A DNA stretch of 64,000 bases from the NCBI GenBank assembly GCA_030428865.1, contig JAUIEK010000002.1, positions 62,001-126,000 of the forward strand. Direction: 5' to 3'. The stretch's first letter is position 1, and every line of letters starts with the position of its first letter. This DNA comes from Bacteroidia bacterium. Its GTDB lineage: Bacteria > Bacteroidota > Bacteroidia > Flavobacteriales > Flavobacteriaceae. Of the stretch, positions 10,238 through 20,655 are shown piece by piece. The notes under the pieces are model-generated. The model worked only from the letters and a program-made list of their open reading frames with translations. It was not told where the DNA came from and searched no databases. The position numbers were made by a program, and so were the translations under genes.

Positions 10238-11608
10238 ATGTCATTAGCAAAATTTGAATCGATGTTAAAAACCAATAACATCTACTTCTTTGATTTGGCT
10301 GAATTTGAAGAAATCATTGTTCATTATTTAGATACCGGAAAACACTCTCTCGCAAAAAAAGCAGTTCAGTTAGGTTTAGAACAGCACCCAGGTTCTATTG
10401 ATTTAAAATTACTGAAAGTTGAAATCTTAATTTTTGATAATAATCTGGAAGAAGCTACTAAAATGGTTAATAAAATAGAAGAGCTATATCCCAATAACGA
10501 TGAAATATACATCCAAAAAGCGACAATACTCTCAAAAAAGAATAATCATCAGGAAGCTATAGAAAATTTGAAAACAGCGCTTTATCATACAGATGATAAA
10601 GTAGATATATGGTCTCTTATGGGTATGGAATATCTTTATCTAGATGATTTTGAAAATGCTCGTTTAAATTTTGCCAAGTGTATCGATGTAGATTTTGAAG
10701 ATTATTCAGCTTTGTACAATGTGGTGTATTGCTATGATATGGAGAAAGATCATGAGCAAGCCATTGGGTTTTTAAATAACTATATTGATAAAAACCCATA
10801 TAGTGAAGTTGCTTGGCATCAATTAGGAAGGCAGTATTTTGTAATTGAGATGTATAAAGAAGCGCTTACCGCATTTGATTATGCTGTATTAATTGATGAA
10901 ACATTCATTGGAGCTTATTTAGAAAAAGCCAAAACATTAGAGCAAATGAAAATGTATGAAGAGGCAATAGAAAACTATTTGGTTACATTGGAGCTAGATG
11001 ATCCCACAGCATATGCATATGTTAGAATAGGAGAGTGCTATCATGCATTAAAAGACTTAGATACTGCTATTAAATATTATAAAAAAGCAGTTCACGAAGA
11101 TCCGTTATTAGACAAAGGTTGGGTTTTACTGACAGAAGCATACCATGAACAAAACGATTATCAAAAAGCGTACTATTATATAAACAAAGCAATAAAAATA
11201 GACGATTCAAATACGTTGTATTGGAGAAAGTATGCAAGCATTAGTATGAAATTGCATTTCTTTGAAGAAGCAGTAAAAGGCTTTGAAAACTGTTTGAATT
11301 TACAAGACCAAGCCATTGAGGTGTTTATAGGTTTAGCAGATGTGTTAACGTTTTTAGGAGAATTTAATGATGCGCTTGCTGTTTTATTTAAAGCTCAAAA
11401 GATATTTAAAGATTTTGCTGAGGTTGAGTATAGACTTTCGGGGCTTTTTTATACGCTAAATAAAAAGAGCTACGGAATAAATCACTTAATTAATGGGATG
11501 AAAATTGATTTTGAGTATCATCGTGTTCTAAAAGAGCTTTTTCCTGCTATATACGAAGAGAAGAACGTTCAAAAGCTTATTTCAGATTATAGCAAAGCAA
11601 TTGGATGA
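10238..11608 (+). CDS. Tetratricopeptide repeat protein
   Basis: 456 aa with many TPR units (e.g. AYVRIGECYHALKDLDTAIKYYKKAVHEDP). Confidence 0.9.
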   Translation: MSLAKFESMLKTNNIYFFDLAEFEEIIVHYLDTGKHSLAKKAVQLGLEQHPGSIDLKLLKVEILIFDNNLEEATKMVNKIEELYPNNDEIYIQKATILSKKNNHQEAIENLKTALYHTDDKVDIWSLMGMEYLYLDDFENARLNFAKCIDVDFEDYSALYNVVYCYDMEKDHEQAIGFLNNYIDKNPYSEVAWHQLGRQYFVIEMYKEALTAFDYAVLIDETFIGAYLEKAKTLEQMKMYEEAIENYLVTLELDDPTAYAYVRIGECYHALKDLDTAIKYYKKAVHEDPLLDKGWVLLTEAYHEQNDYQKAYYYINKAIKIDDSNTLYWRKYASISMKLHFFEEAVKGFENCLNLQDQAIEVFIGLADVLTFLGEFNDALAVLFKAQKIFKDFAEVEYRLSGLFYTLNKKSYGINHLINGMKIDFEYHRVLKELFPAIYEEKNVQKLISDYSKAIG

Positions 11609-11614
11609 AGCTGT

Positions 11615-12295
11615 TTATATTTTTAAGTACCAGTTAATTGAAACCCAAGAGGTGTGATTAGGGCCGCTTTTTAAAAAAGAGTTTAATCTGTAATCTAGTC
11701 CAAACTCTAATTTGCTTTTGTCAGTATATTTATATCCTAGCAAAGGAATAACACGAAGTCCGAGGTCGTATGAGTTATTTTCAAATCGATTAAGGATTTC
11801 ATGATTTACTTTTAAGTAGAACTCTTTAAAGTCAACACTTTTACCCTGCAGAGGTATTTCAAATGTTGTTCTGTAACGGAATCGAACCTCTACTCGGTTT
11901 TTGATTTCTAGAGTTTGATCACTAGCAAATCGATGAGCCATTCGGTAACCATCATAGTTCCGCACCAATGTATATTGTTGGATAAATCGTTTGTGAATAT
12001 CGTTGGGTCTAACTCTGGCTAAGAATCCTACAGATAATTTATTGCCAATTCCTACTTTCTTTGCGGCAATTAGAGAAAAATCAGTATGAATGTATTCTTG
12101 TCGCCTATTTACAACATTATCTGTTTTTTCTTGAAAAATATGACGTGCCTCAGTTTTAAAATTCACACTCCATTTTTTTGAAAGATCTGTGTTCAGATTA
12201 ATTGCAGGAAGTATTCCATATCTGTATGAAGATTGTCCAAAAAAATTGGCACAACATAATAGAAAGAAACAGAAGAAATAGATTTTAGTATTCAA
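11615..12295 (-). CDS. DUF2490-like outer-membrane protein
   Basis: 226 aa; signal peptide; beta-rich; W/Y-rich C-terminal strand. Confidence 0.65.
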   Translation of the reverse strand: MNTKIYFFCFFLLCCANFFGQSSYRYGILPAINLNTDLSKKWSVNFKTEARHIFQEKTDNVVNRRQEYIHTDFSLIAAKKVGIGNKLSVGFLARVRPNDIHKRFIQQYTLVRNYDGYRMAHRFASDQTLEIKNRVEVRFRYRTTFEIPLQGKSVDFKEFYLKVNHEILNRFENNSYDLGLRVIPLLGYKYTDKSKLEFGLDYRLNSFLKSGPNHTSWVSINWYLKI

Positions 12296-12851
12296 GATGA
12301 TCAGAGTTATTAGGAATAATTTCTCTTAATATTTTCATTTTTCCAGTGCTGTCAAATCGAAACTCCATCATTTTTGAGATATTATTTTTCTTACCGTAAA
12401 CTTCAATTTCATAGTAATTTGGAGTTTCTCTGAGTAAGCTATTATTTCGTAATTTATTGACAAGTGTTTCTGCGCTATCAATAAATTGTTGCTGAATTTT
12501 TAAAATTCGATACTTTGAAAAGTATTTATCTAAGAAATCTCTGATTTCAAATTGTGCTTTTTCAGGAATCTCTTTTTCTTTTATTTTAATTTCCACATCT
12601 TGTAGATTTCCCTTTAAACCAAATTCAATGCTAATTTTTTTCTTCTTTTTTTTGAACTTTGCTTCATACGAGTTTCCTGATTCATTTTCTTCATAATACC
12701 ATTTAATTCTGCCAGAAGTATTTATGCTTTTAATAAGAGAAACTGCTTTTGACGGAATTTTTTCTTCTGAAATTCGGAACTCTTTTTCCCGTTTTTGAGC
12801 CATACAAAAGCACGTAAGAAAAACAGTAAAAAAGAAAAAAATATTTCGCAT
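12285..12851 (-). CDS. Secreted hypothetical protein, PepSY-like
   Basis: 188 aa with signal peptide (FFFFTVFLTCFCMAQ); overlaps the next gene by 11 bp. Confidence 0.55.
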   Translation of the reverse strand: MRNIFFFFTVFLTCFCMAQKREKEFRISEEKIPSKAVSLIKSINTSGRIKWYYEENESGNSYEAKFKKKKKKISIEFGLKGNLQDVEIKIKEKEIPEKAQFEIRDFLDKYFSKYRILKIQQQFIDSAETLVNKLRNNSLLRETPNYYEIEVYGKKNNISKMMEFRFDSTGKMKILREIIPNNSDHLEY

Positions 12852-12934
12852 AATAAATATTGAAAGCTATGAAAAACAAAAGTAATAAGAAATAAAAACA
12901 GAAAAGTTATCTTCGTACATTGAATTGATATAGC

Positions 12935-13867
12935 ATGGCAAGAACTAAAAAAGATTACATAATTATTGCTCTTAAAGGAATAGCAATGGGAGCTGCAGAT
13001 GTTGTTCCAGGAGTTTCAGGAGGGACTATTGCTTTTATATCGGGAATTTACGAAGAACTTTTAATTACAATTAGTAGTATCAATTTTACATTGTTTAAAA
13101 CACTCAAAAAAGAAGGAATTTTAGCTGCTTGGAAACAAATGAATGGTAATTTTTTAGTTTCCTTGCTGTTTGGTATCGCTATAAGTGTCATATCTCTTGC
13201 TAAGGGTATTAAGTGGATGCTAGAAAACCAACCCATTATGCTTTGGTCTTTTTTCTTTGGATTGGTGTTAGCAAGTGTTTTATACATAGGAAAGCAAATA
13301 CAAAAATGGAATGTAATTTCCATTATTGCTTTATTGGCAGGAGCTATTTTGGCATATTATATAACAACACTAGACCCTTTAGTAAGTGAAAACTCACCGC
13401 CTTGGTTTTTGTTTGTAGCAGGAGCTATTGCTATTTGTGCTATGATTTTACCCGGTATTTCAGGAGCTTTTATTCTAGTGCTTTTAGGTGCATATAAATC
13501 GATATTAGATGCAATTAATAATCGAGATTTTTTAACAATTTCGATAGTGGCTGCAGGAGCTGTCATAGGTCTTTTGTCTTTCTCTAGAGTTTTAAAATGG
13601 TTGTTTTCTCGTTTTAAAGAATATACTCTTGCTACTTTAACCGGATTTATAATTGGTTCTTTAAATAAGATTTGGCCCTGGAAAGAAACATTGACCTGGA
13701 GGATGAATTCAAAAGGTATGGAGGTTCCTCTTAAGCAAGTAAGTGTTTTACCCAATAATTTTAATGGAGACTCTCAACTGTTGTTGGCAATACTGTTAGC
13801 AATTGTTGGGTTCTTAGTTATTCTATTTTTAGAAAAGTTAGCAGCAGAAAAACCAACGCATGCATAA
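12935..13867 (+). CDS. DUF368 family membrane protein (undecaprenyl-phosphate translocase family)
   Basis: 310 aa; LKGIAMGAADVVPGVSGGTIAFISGIYEEL and ILPGISGAFILVLLGAYKSIL repeats. Confidence 0.9.
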   Translation: MARTKKDYIIIALKGIAMGAADVVPGVSGGTIAFISGIYEELLITISSINFTLFKTLKKEGILAAWKQMNGNFLVSLLFGIAISVISLAKGIKWMLENQPIMLWSFFFGLVLASVLYIGKQIQKWNVISIIALLAGAILAYYITTLDPLVSENSPPWFLFVAGAIAICAMILPGISGAFILVLLGAYKSILDAINNRDFLTISIVAAGAVIGLLSFSRVLKWLFSRFKEYTLATLTGFIIGSLNKIWPWKETLTWRMNSKGMEVPLKQVSVLPNNFNGDSQLLLAILLAIVGFLVILFLEKLAAEKPTHA

Positions 13868-14870
13868 AGAAAGGAGCTTTATAGAAAAACTAGTATTGTT
13901 TTTAAAAGGCTTGGCTATGGGAGCTGCGAATAAGGTTCCTGGAGTCTCTGGAGGTACTGTCTCCTTTGTATTGGGTTTTTATGAGGAACTTATTTATTCA
14001 TTCCAAAAAATAAATTTTGTTGCATTACGATTATTGATGAATGGTCGTTTTAGAAGTTTTTTTAAATATATAAATGCACAGTTTTTAGTCCTTGTTATTA
14101 CTGGTAGCTTGTTTAGCTATTTTAGTGTTTCTCTCGTTTTAGATTATTTTTTAAGGAATTATGAGCTCTATGTATGGAGTTGGTTTTTCGGTATGATAAT
14201 AGGGTCAATATACTACATTAGCAAAGATTTTGGAGAATGGACTATCAAGAATAGCGTCTCTCTTGTGTTGGGAGTTGCAGTAGGGATTAGTATAAGTTTT
14301 TTAACTCCAGCAGGAGAAAATGATAATTTATGGTTTGTATTCCTTTGTGGAATTATAGGTGTTTCTGGAATGACACTTCCGGGTTTATCAGGATCTTTTA
14401 TTTTGATCCTTTTAGGAAATTATGTTCTATTATTAGTAGATTCTGTAAATGCTCTTTTTAATGTGCTAGCAAGTTTGGCATCAGGTAATTTTGATGTGCT
14501 AAGTGATCCTGTAAAAATTAGATACTTAAAAATAATAGGTGTTTTTACAGTAGGTTCTGGGTTTGGATTAGTTTCCATATCACATGTTTTAGGTTATGTG
14601 CTAAAGAGATATCATCAAATAGTTATAGCTATTATTATTGGCTTTATTACAGGATCTTTAGGGATTGTTTGGCCTTGGAAAGAAAAAGTTTATAAACAAG
14701 TGAATGATGAATTTTTATTAGATCAAAATGGAGATAGAATTATACTTAACTACAAAAGATTTTTACCAAATGTGGGGCAAACAGAAACCTGGGTTGCTAT
14801 CTTCTTTATTCTTTTAGGAATTGCTTTGATATTGGGAATTGATTATTATGGTAGAGCAAGAAAAAAATAG
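13860..14870 (+). CDS. DUF368 family membrane protein, second tandem copy
   Basis: 336 aa; LKGLAMGAANKVPGVSGGTVSFVLGFYEEL; overlaps the previous CDS by 8 bp. Confidence 0.9.
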   Translation: MHKERSFIEKLVLFLKGLAMGAANKVPGVSGGTVSFVLGFYEELIYSFQKINFVALRLLMNGRFRSFFKYINAQFLVLVITGSLFSYFSVSLVLDYFLRNYELYVWSWFFGMIIGSIYYISKDFGEWTIKNSVSLVLGVAVGISISFLTPAGENDNLWFVFLCGIIGVSGMTLPGLSGSFILILLGNYVLLLVDSVNALFNVLASLASGNFDVLSDPVKIRYLKIIGVFTVGSGFGLVSISHVLGYVLKRYHQIVIAIIIGFITGSLGIVWPWKEKVYKQVNDEFLLDQNGDRIILNYKRFLPNVGQTETWVAIFFILLGIALILGIDYYGRARKK

Positions 14871-15606
14871 TGATAAATATATTTATGGGCTTTTAGGTAA
14901 GAATATTTCGTATTCATTTTCTAAGCAATACTTCGCAAATAAATTTAAAGCGGAAAATATTTCGAATGCAGCGTATATTAACTTTGATATCCCTACAATC
15001 AACGATGTTAGAAATGTGTTTACAAAAAGGGATTTAGTAGGTTTAAACATTACGATTCCTTATAAAGAGCAGATTATTCCTTTTTTAGATGATTTGTCTC
15101 CATCAGCAAAAGAAATAGTAGCAGTAAATACAGTTGTTTTTCAAGAAGGTAAAAAAATAGGTCATAACACAGATGTAATCGGATTTAGAGATTCATTAAA
15201 ACCACTTTTAAAAAATCATCATAAAAAAGCATTAGTTCTAGGAACAGGAGGTGCGTCAAAAGCAATTTCGTATGCCTTAAATCAGTTAGATATTGATCAG
15301 ACTATTGTGTCAAGAAAAATAAACGACTCTCATATTTCGTATAGCCAAATTGATGAGGATATTATTAGCACACACACAATTATTATTAATTGTACGCCAT
15401 TAGGAACTTATCCCGAAATACATCAAAAGCCAATAGTACCTTATCAGTACATTACGCAAAATCATATTCTATACGATTTAATATACAATCCGAAAGAAAC
15501 AGCATTTTTGAGATTGGGCAAGGAGCAAGGAGCTACTGTGAAAAATGGACTCGAAATGCTGGAAATACAAGCAGAAGAATCTTGGAAAATATGGAATATG
15601 AGATAA
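14848..15606 (+). CDS. aroE: Shikimate dehydrogenase
   Basis: YGLLGKNISYSFSKQYF, GLNITIPYKEQI, NTDVIGF, VLGTGGASKAI. ATG at 14848 preferred over the track's TTG at 14839. Confidence 0.93.
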   Translation: MVEQEKNSDKYIYGLLGKNISYSFSKQYFANKFKAENISNAAYINFDIPTINDVRNVFTKRDLVGLNITIPYKEQIIPFLDDLSPSAKEIVAVNTVVFQEGKKIGHNTDVIGFRDSLKPLLKNHHKKALVLGTGGASKAISYALNQLDIDQTIVSRKINDSHISYSQIDEDIISTHTIIINCTPLGTYPEIHQKPIVPYQYITQNHILYDLIYNPKETAFLRLGKEQGATVKNGLEMLEIQAEESWKIWNMR

Positions 15607-15721
15607 TTAACTTCTCTATTCCATAAGTCAAAAAATATTTTCGTTATAAAGAAATGATTTTTGTTTCTTTTATAACTTGTAAGTATATTTAAAAAATAAA
15701 CGAACTGTAAACATTGTATAT

Positions 15722-17641
15722 ATGTTAGAGAATAGAGAAGAAAAAGTAGAAGACGTACATTCTAATCACGAAGAAGAGGTTAAAGGAGAAACAGCTCAAG
15801 ATGTTAAGGATTCTGAAGCGTTATCTTCAGAAAAAGATGAAGGTAAAATTGATGTTGAAGATGCCAATAAAAAAGCATTAGACGAAGTAGAGAATAAGAT
15901 TGCAGAAGATGCAGAAAAAGATGATGAAAGAAACAATATTCCTTACAAAGAATATCAGCAGCTTGATTTGGAATCTTTAGTAGATGAATTAGAAGATTTA
16001 ATAAAGAAAAATCCTGTTCAACAAATTAACAAGCATGTCAATGAAATTAAGTCGGTTTTTAATAAAAAATTCGGAGCTCTGTTAGCCGAAAAAAAAGAAG
16101 CTTTTTTGGCAGAAGGAGGAGATTCTATAGATTTTCAATTTTCTAGTCCGGTAAAAACAAAATACAATACATTATTAGGAGATTATAAAAAGAAAAGAGA
16201 TCAATATTACGGTGAATTAGAAAAAACATTTAGCGAAAATTTAGAAAGAAGGCTAAAAGTAATAGAAGATTTAAAGCAAATTATAGAAGAGGCAGATGCA
16301 AATACAATGTATAAGTCTTTTAAAGAGCTCCAAAATACTTGGCGTTCTATTGGTTCTATTCCTAAAAGTAGATATAATGATACATGGAGAACATACCATC
16401 ACCATGTAGAGCGATTTTATGATTTACTTCACCTGAGTAATGACTTTAGAGAACTTGACTTTAAAAATAATTTAGAAGAAAAACTTCAGCTCATAAAAAG
16501 GGCAGAGGAATTAGCGGAGTTGGATGATGTAAATGAAGCTTTTAAAGAGCTTCAAAAGTTGCATAAAGCGTGGAAAGAAGATGTTGGTCCTGTTGCGTTA
16601 GAAATGCGCGAAGAAATATGGCAAAAGTTTAGTGATGCGACTAAAAAAGTTCATGATAAGAGACATGAGCATTACAAACAGATGAAGTCTCAATACCAAG
16701 ATATTATTGATGAAAAATTAAAGGTAATTGAGAAAATTGAAAATTATGATTTTTCTAATAACAATTCACATGCAGATTGGCAAAATAGTATAAAAGAAAT
16801 AGAAGCGCTAAGAGAACTATACTTTAAAGCAGGAAAGCTTCCTTACTCAAAGAGTGAACCTGTGTGGCAAAAATTAAAAGCAGCAACAAGAGAGTTTAAC
16901 AAAGCAAAAAACGAGTTTTACAAAAAAGAAAAGTCAGATCAGCAAGAAAATCTTGAGAAAAAACAAGAGTTGGTTAATGTAGCTGTGTTATTGAAAGATA
17001 GTGAAGATTGGGAGAATACGGCAAACAATCTGAAAAGAGTGCAGGCAGAATGGAAGAGAATAGGTCATGTGCCTAAGAAATTTTCAGATAAGATCTGGAA
17101 AGAATTTAAAACGGCATGTAACCATTTCTTTAATCGTTATCATCAACAAAAAAATTCGATAAGTAAAGAACAACAAGAAACTATTAATGACAGAAAAGAA
17201 TTTCTAGATAAAATTTTTGCAATTAAGAAAGCAACTAAAGAAGAAATAGTTGATTTAATTAACCAGTGGTCAGATTTTGGAAAATTGCCAAGAAGTGCGA
17301 GAAATCTTGATGTGAAATTCAATAAAGTCATTGATGATCTATTAGAGAAATTACCTATTGATAAAAGCGAATTAGCAATGATTAAGTTTGTTAATATTGT
17401 TGACGGTTATGTTAAGAATGAAAATTACAAGCGATTGGATTCCGAAGGTCATTTTGTTAGAAAGAAAGTAGATGAAATTTCAAAAGAAATACAACAGTTA
17501 GAAAATAATTTAGGGTTTTTTACAAATGATTCCGAAGATAGTCCAATGTTTGATAATGTTCGAGATAAGATAGAAGGTTTTAAAGATGATTTAGAAATAT
17601 GGAACAAAAAGTTAGAGTATTTAAAAGGACTTAAGTACTAA
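15722..17641 (+). CDS. DUF349 domain-containing protein
   Basis: 639 aa; repeated units such as LKRVQAEWKRIGHVPKKFSDKIWKEFKTACNHFFNR. Confidence 0.9.
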   Translation: MLENREEKVEDVHSNHEEEVKGETAQDVKDSEALSSEKDEGKIDVEDANKKALDEVENKIAEDAEKDDERNNIPYKEYQQLDLESLVDELEDLIKKNPVQQINKHVNEIKSVFNKKFGALLAEKKEAFLAEGGDSIDFQFSSPVKTKYNTLLGDYKKKRDQYYGELEKTFSENLERRLKVIEDLKQIIEEADANTMYKSFKELQNTWRSIGSIPKSRYNDTWRTYHHHVERFYDLLHLSNDFRELDFKNNLEEKLQLIKRAEELAELDDVNEAFKELQKLHKAWKEDVGPVALEMREEIWQKFSDATKKVHDKRHEHYKQMKSQYQDIIDEKLKVIEKIENYDFSNNNSHADWQNSIKEIEALRELYFKAGKLPYSKSEPVWQKLKAATREFNKAKNEFYKKEKSDQQENLEKKQELVNVAVLLKDSEDWENTANNLKRVQAEWKRIGHVPKKFSDKIWKEFKTACNHFFNRYHQQKNSISKEQQETINDRKEFLDKIFAIKKATKEEIVDLINQWSDFGKLPRSARNLDVKFNKVIDDLLEKLPIDKSELAMIKFVNIVDGYVKNENYKRLDSEGHFVRKKVDEISKEIQQLENNLGFFTNDSEDSPMFDNVRDKIEGFKDDLEIWNKKLEYLKGLKY

Positions 17642-17643
17642 GC

Positions 17644-17682
17644 AAAAAAGAAGCCTTAGAAAAAATCTAAGGCTTCTTTTTT
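17644..17682. terminator. Intrinsic terminator
   Basis: AAAAAAGAAGCCTTAGAAAAAATCTAAGGCTTCTTTTTT. Confidence 0.9.
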
Positions 17683-17705
17683 ATTTATGTTTTAAATAAA
17701 CTTGC

Positions 17706-18479
17706 TTAAGAAAATATTTTATCGATTTTTTCTTTTTCTTCTGCAGCTAGCGCAGCATCAACCAAAATTCTCCCACTGTGCTCGTCAATCGTAATCTTTT
17801 TTCGTGCAGCAATCTCTAGTTGTATTTGAGGAGGTATTGTAAAGAAAGAACCTCCAGAAGCACCTCTTTCAATAGAAACAACAGCAAGTCCATTTTTTAC
17901 CTTATTTCTGATTCTGTTGTATGCTTTTAACAAGTGTTCATCTATACTTTTAGCAAATTCCTCTGATTTCTTTAAAAGAGCTTTTTCTTCTTTTTCAGTC
18001 TCTTTTAAAATTTCATTCAATTCAGATCTTTTGTGCTCTAGGTGTTGTTCTCTTTGAGCAAGCTTTTCTTTGGTAGCTTCAATCACTTCATTTTTCTGCT
18101 CAATTTTAGCCTTAAATTCTTTAATCCTTTTTTCTGATAATTGAACTTCTAAGTCTTGGTATTCCACTTCTTTAGATAAAGAATCAAACTCTCTATTATT
18201 ACGAACTTTCTTCTGTTGTTCTTCGTATTTTTTTATCAATGACTTTGATTCTTCTATCGCTAACTTTTTGTTGGCAATATCTGTTTCTAGATTTGTAACA
18301 TCTTGTGCTAAATTAGAAAGTCTGGTATTTAAGCCCGCTACTTCATCTTCTAAATCTTCAACCTCTAAAGGTAGTTCACCTCTAACATTTCTTATTTCAT
18401 CAATTCTAGAATCAATTAACTGTAAATCGTAAAGAGCTCTTAATTTCTCTTCTACAGTAACATCTTTCTTTTTTGCCAT
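17706..18479 (-). CDS. Coiled-coil protein of the C4-type zinc-ribbon family, cysteine-less
   Basis: 257 aa; coiled coil, then GGSFFTIPPQIQLEIAARKKITIDEHSGRILV, which aligns with the usual ribbon but has no Cys. Confidence 0.8.
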   Translation of the reverse strand: MAKKKDVTVEEKLRALYDLQLIDSRIDEIRNVRGELPLEVEDLEDEVAGLNTRLSNLAQDVTNLETDIANKKLAIEESKSLIKKYEEQQKKVRNNREFDSLSKEVEYQDLEVQLSEKRIKEFKAKIEQKNEVIEATKEKLAQREQHLEHKRSELNEILKETEKEEKALLKKSEEFAKSIDEHLLKAYNRIRNKVKNGLAVVSIERGASGGSFFTIPPQIQLEIAARKKITIDEHSGRILVDAALAAEEKEKIDKIFS

Positions 18480-18481
18480 GC

Positions 18482-19576
18482 TTATAGGTAATAAATTGGA
18501 TTTGTACTTTTTTCTGATAAAACGATTGCAAAACTAGTGATTTTTTTTGTAAGATACTCAACCAAAAGGTTTTTTGTAAACTGTTCACTTTCGTAATGTC
18601 CTACATCAACTAATAGAATTTTTTCTTCTGCTAGAAAGAAATCATGATACTTAAAATCAGCACTAATGTAAGCATCCGCTTTTTGAGCAATAGCATTTTT
18701 TATTGCAAAGCTACCTGATCCTCCTAAAACGGCTACTTTTTTAATTTTTTTATTTAATAACTGTGAATGTTTTACACACCCTGTATTAAATGTATTTTTT
18801 AGAAACTTCAGAAAGTTTAATTCATCCATGGGTTTTGTCATGTTTCCAATCATTCCCATACCAATATTTTGATGCACGTTACTTGTGGTTATAACTTCAT
18901 AAGCAACTTCTTCATACGGATGATTTTCAAACAGTGTTTTTAGAATATTATTTTCATCTTTCGATTCGAATACCATTTGAATACAAATCTCTGATTCTTT
19001 GTGCAACAATCCTCTTTTACCAATAGTGGGATTAGCTAGTTCATTTCCTTTATAAGTGCCAATTCCAGATGCATTAAAACTACATGCATCATAATTGCCA
19101 ATAGCACCAGCACCTGCATTAAACAAGGTATTTCTTACCTCATCAGCATTTGATTCGGGAACATAAGTAATGAGTTTTTTAATAATTCCTGTTTTTGGAA
19201 GTAGCACTTTAGGATTCTGAATCCCTAACACTTCGCAAATTTTGCCACTAACACCTACTTTGCTATTATCTAAGGCTGTATGTGTGGCATAAATAGCAAT
19301 ATTGTTTTTGATAGCTTTTAGCACGGTACGCTCTACATAACCATTTCCATTGAGCTTTTTTAACCCTTTAAAAATAATAGGATGAAAGCTCATTATTAAA
19401 TTGCAATTTTTAGAAATTGCCTCATCAACAGTTTCTTCTAATGTATCTAGCGTAACCAAAATTCCACTAACTTTCTCTAAAGGATTTCCCACAAGCAATC
19501 CAACATTATCAAAATCTTCAGCATAGTGTAATGGCGCAATTTTTTCTACTAAAGCAGTAACTTCTTTTATAGTCAT
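18482..19576 (-). CDS. Nif3-like dinuclear metal centre protein (YqfO/YbgI family)
   Basis: ITALVEKIAPLHYAEDFDNVGLLVG-type start, SFHPIIFKGLKKL, GGSGSF, DVGHYESEQF. Internal ATG (MTIKEV) preferred over the track start at 19663. Confidence 0.9.
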   Translation of the reverse strand: MTIKEVTALVEKIAPLHYAEDFDNVGLLVGNPLEKVSGILVTLDTLEETVDEAISKNCNLIMSFHPIIFKGLKKLNGNGYVERTVLKAIKNNIAIYATHTALDNSKVGVSGKICEVLGIQNPKVLLPKTGIIKKLITYVPESNADEVRNTLFNAGAGAIGNYDACSFNASGIGTYKGNELANPTIGKRGLLHKESEICIQMVFESKDENNILKTLFENHPYEEVAYEVITTSNVHQNIGMGMIGNMTKPMDELNFLKFLKNTFNTGCVKHSQLLNKKIKKVAVLGGSGSFAIKNAIAQKADAYISADFKYHDFFLAEEKILLVDVGHYESEQFTKNLLVEYLTKKITSFAIVLSEKSTNPIYYL

Positions 19577-19626
19577 TGACAAAAGTTTGAATTCAAAGTT
19601 ACTATTTTTAATGTACTTTCGTAAAA

Positions 19627-20655
19627 ATGAAAATAGTTCGATTTTTATTATTTCCTCTTGCAATTTTATACGGTTGGATTACAAGTATCCGAAACGTATT
19701 GTACAATCTTAATTTCTTTTCATCTTCCTCGTTTGAAATACCTGTTATTGCAGTTGGTAATCTAAGTGTTGGAGGAACAGGAAAAACACCTCAGATTGAA
19801 TATCTTGTTCAGTTACTACAAGATACATACAAGGTTGCTATTCTTAGTAGAGGTTATAAAAGAAAAACAAAAAGATATATTTTACTCAATAATACTCACA
19901 CAGCAATAGAAGTAGGAGATGAGCCACTTCAATTTTTTAAGAAATTTCCAAAAGTTTTTGTAGCAGTTGATGCTAATAGAACTAAAGGAATACAGCAATT
20001 GCTTGTTGATGTAAACCCGGATGTTATTTTATTAGATGATGCATTTCAGCACAGAAGAGTAAAAGCAAGCTTTTATATTTTGCTCACAAAGTTTAACGAT
20101 TTGTATACAGATGATTTTTTATTACCAACAGGTAATCTTAGAGAAAGTAGGAGAGGAAGTAACAGGGCAAACGTTATTGTTGTAACTAAATGTCCAGAAA
20201 ATATGAGTGAAGAAGAGCAAGAAAAATTGGTTAAAAAGATAAAACCGAATTCGAAACAACATGTGTTTTTTTCTTCTATTTTATATTCTCCTCAAATTAA
20301 TGGTTTTAAACAATTACAGTTGAATGAATTAAAAGGGTATAAAATCTTATTAATAACAGGAATTGCAAATCCTGGTTCATTGCTTAATTTTTTTAAAAAA
20401 AATAAATACGATTTTGAACATATAAAATATCCTGATCATCATAATTTTACAGAAAAAGAAATAGCAACCATAAAGGCAAGGTTTCAAGGCATAAAAGATT
20501 CTGATAAAATCCTTTTAACTACAGAAAAAGATTATATGCGATTGTCTTCTAAAATAGAAGAATTATGCTATCTAGAGATAACAAACCAGTTTTTAGGGTT
20601 GAATGCAGGGGAGTTTGATAGAGTTATCAAATCACATTGTAATACAAACTTTTAA
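19627..20655 (+). CDS. lpxK: Tetraacyldisaccharide 4'-kinase
   Basis: 342 aa; PVIAVGNLSVGGTGKTPQIEYL, LSRGYKRKTK, LLDDAFQHRRV. Confidence 0.96.
   Translation: MKIVRFLLFPLAILYGWITSIRNVLYNLNFFSSSSFEIPVIAVGNLSVGGTGKTPQIEYLVQLLQDTYKVAILSRGYKRKTKRYILLNNTHTAIEVGDEPLQFFKKFPKVFVAVDANRTKGIQQLLVDVNPDVILLDDAFQHRRVKASFYILLTKFNDLYTDDFLLPTGNLRESRRGSNRANVIVVTKCPENMSEEEQEKLVKKIKPNSKQHVFFSSILYSPQINGFKQLQLNELKGYKILLITGIANPGSLLNFFKKNKYDFEHIKYPDHHNFTEKEIATIKARFQGIKDSDKILLTTEKDYMRLSSKIEELCYLEITNQFLGLNAGEFDRVIKSHCNTNF

Noticed and set aside
13048-13755. Minus-strand ORFs opposite the first DUF368 gene
   Set aside because: Antisense shadow ORFs within a conserved membrane protein gene.
15390-15626. 78-aa plus-strand ORF overlapping the aroE 3' end
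   Set aside because: Out-of-frame shadow ORF in aroE; no motif.
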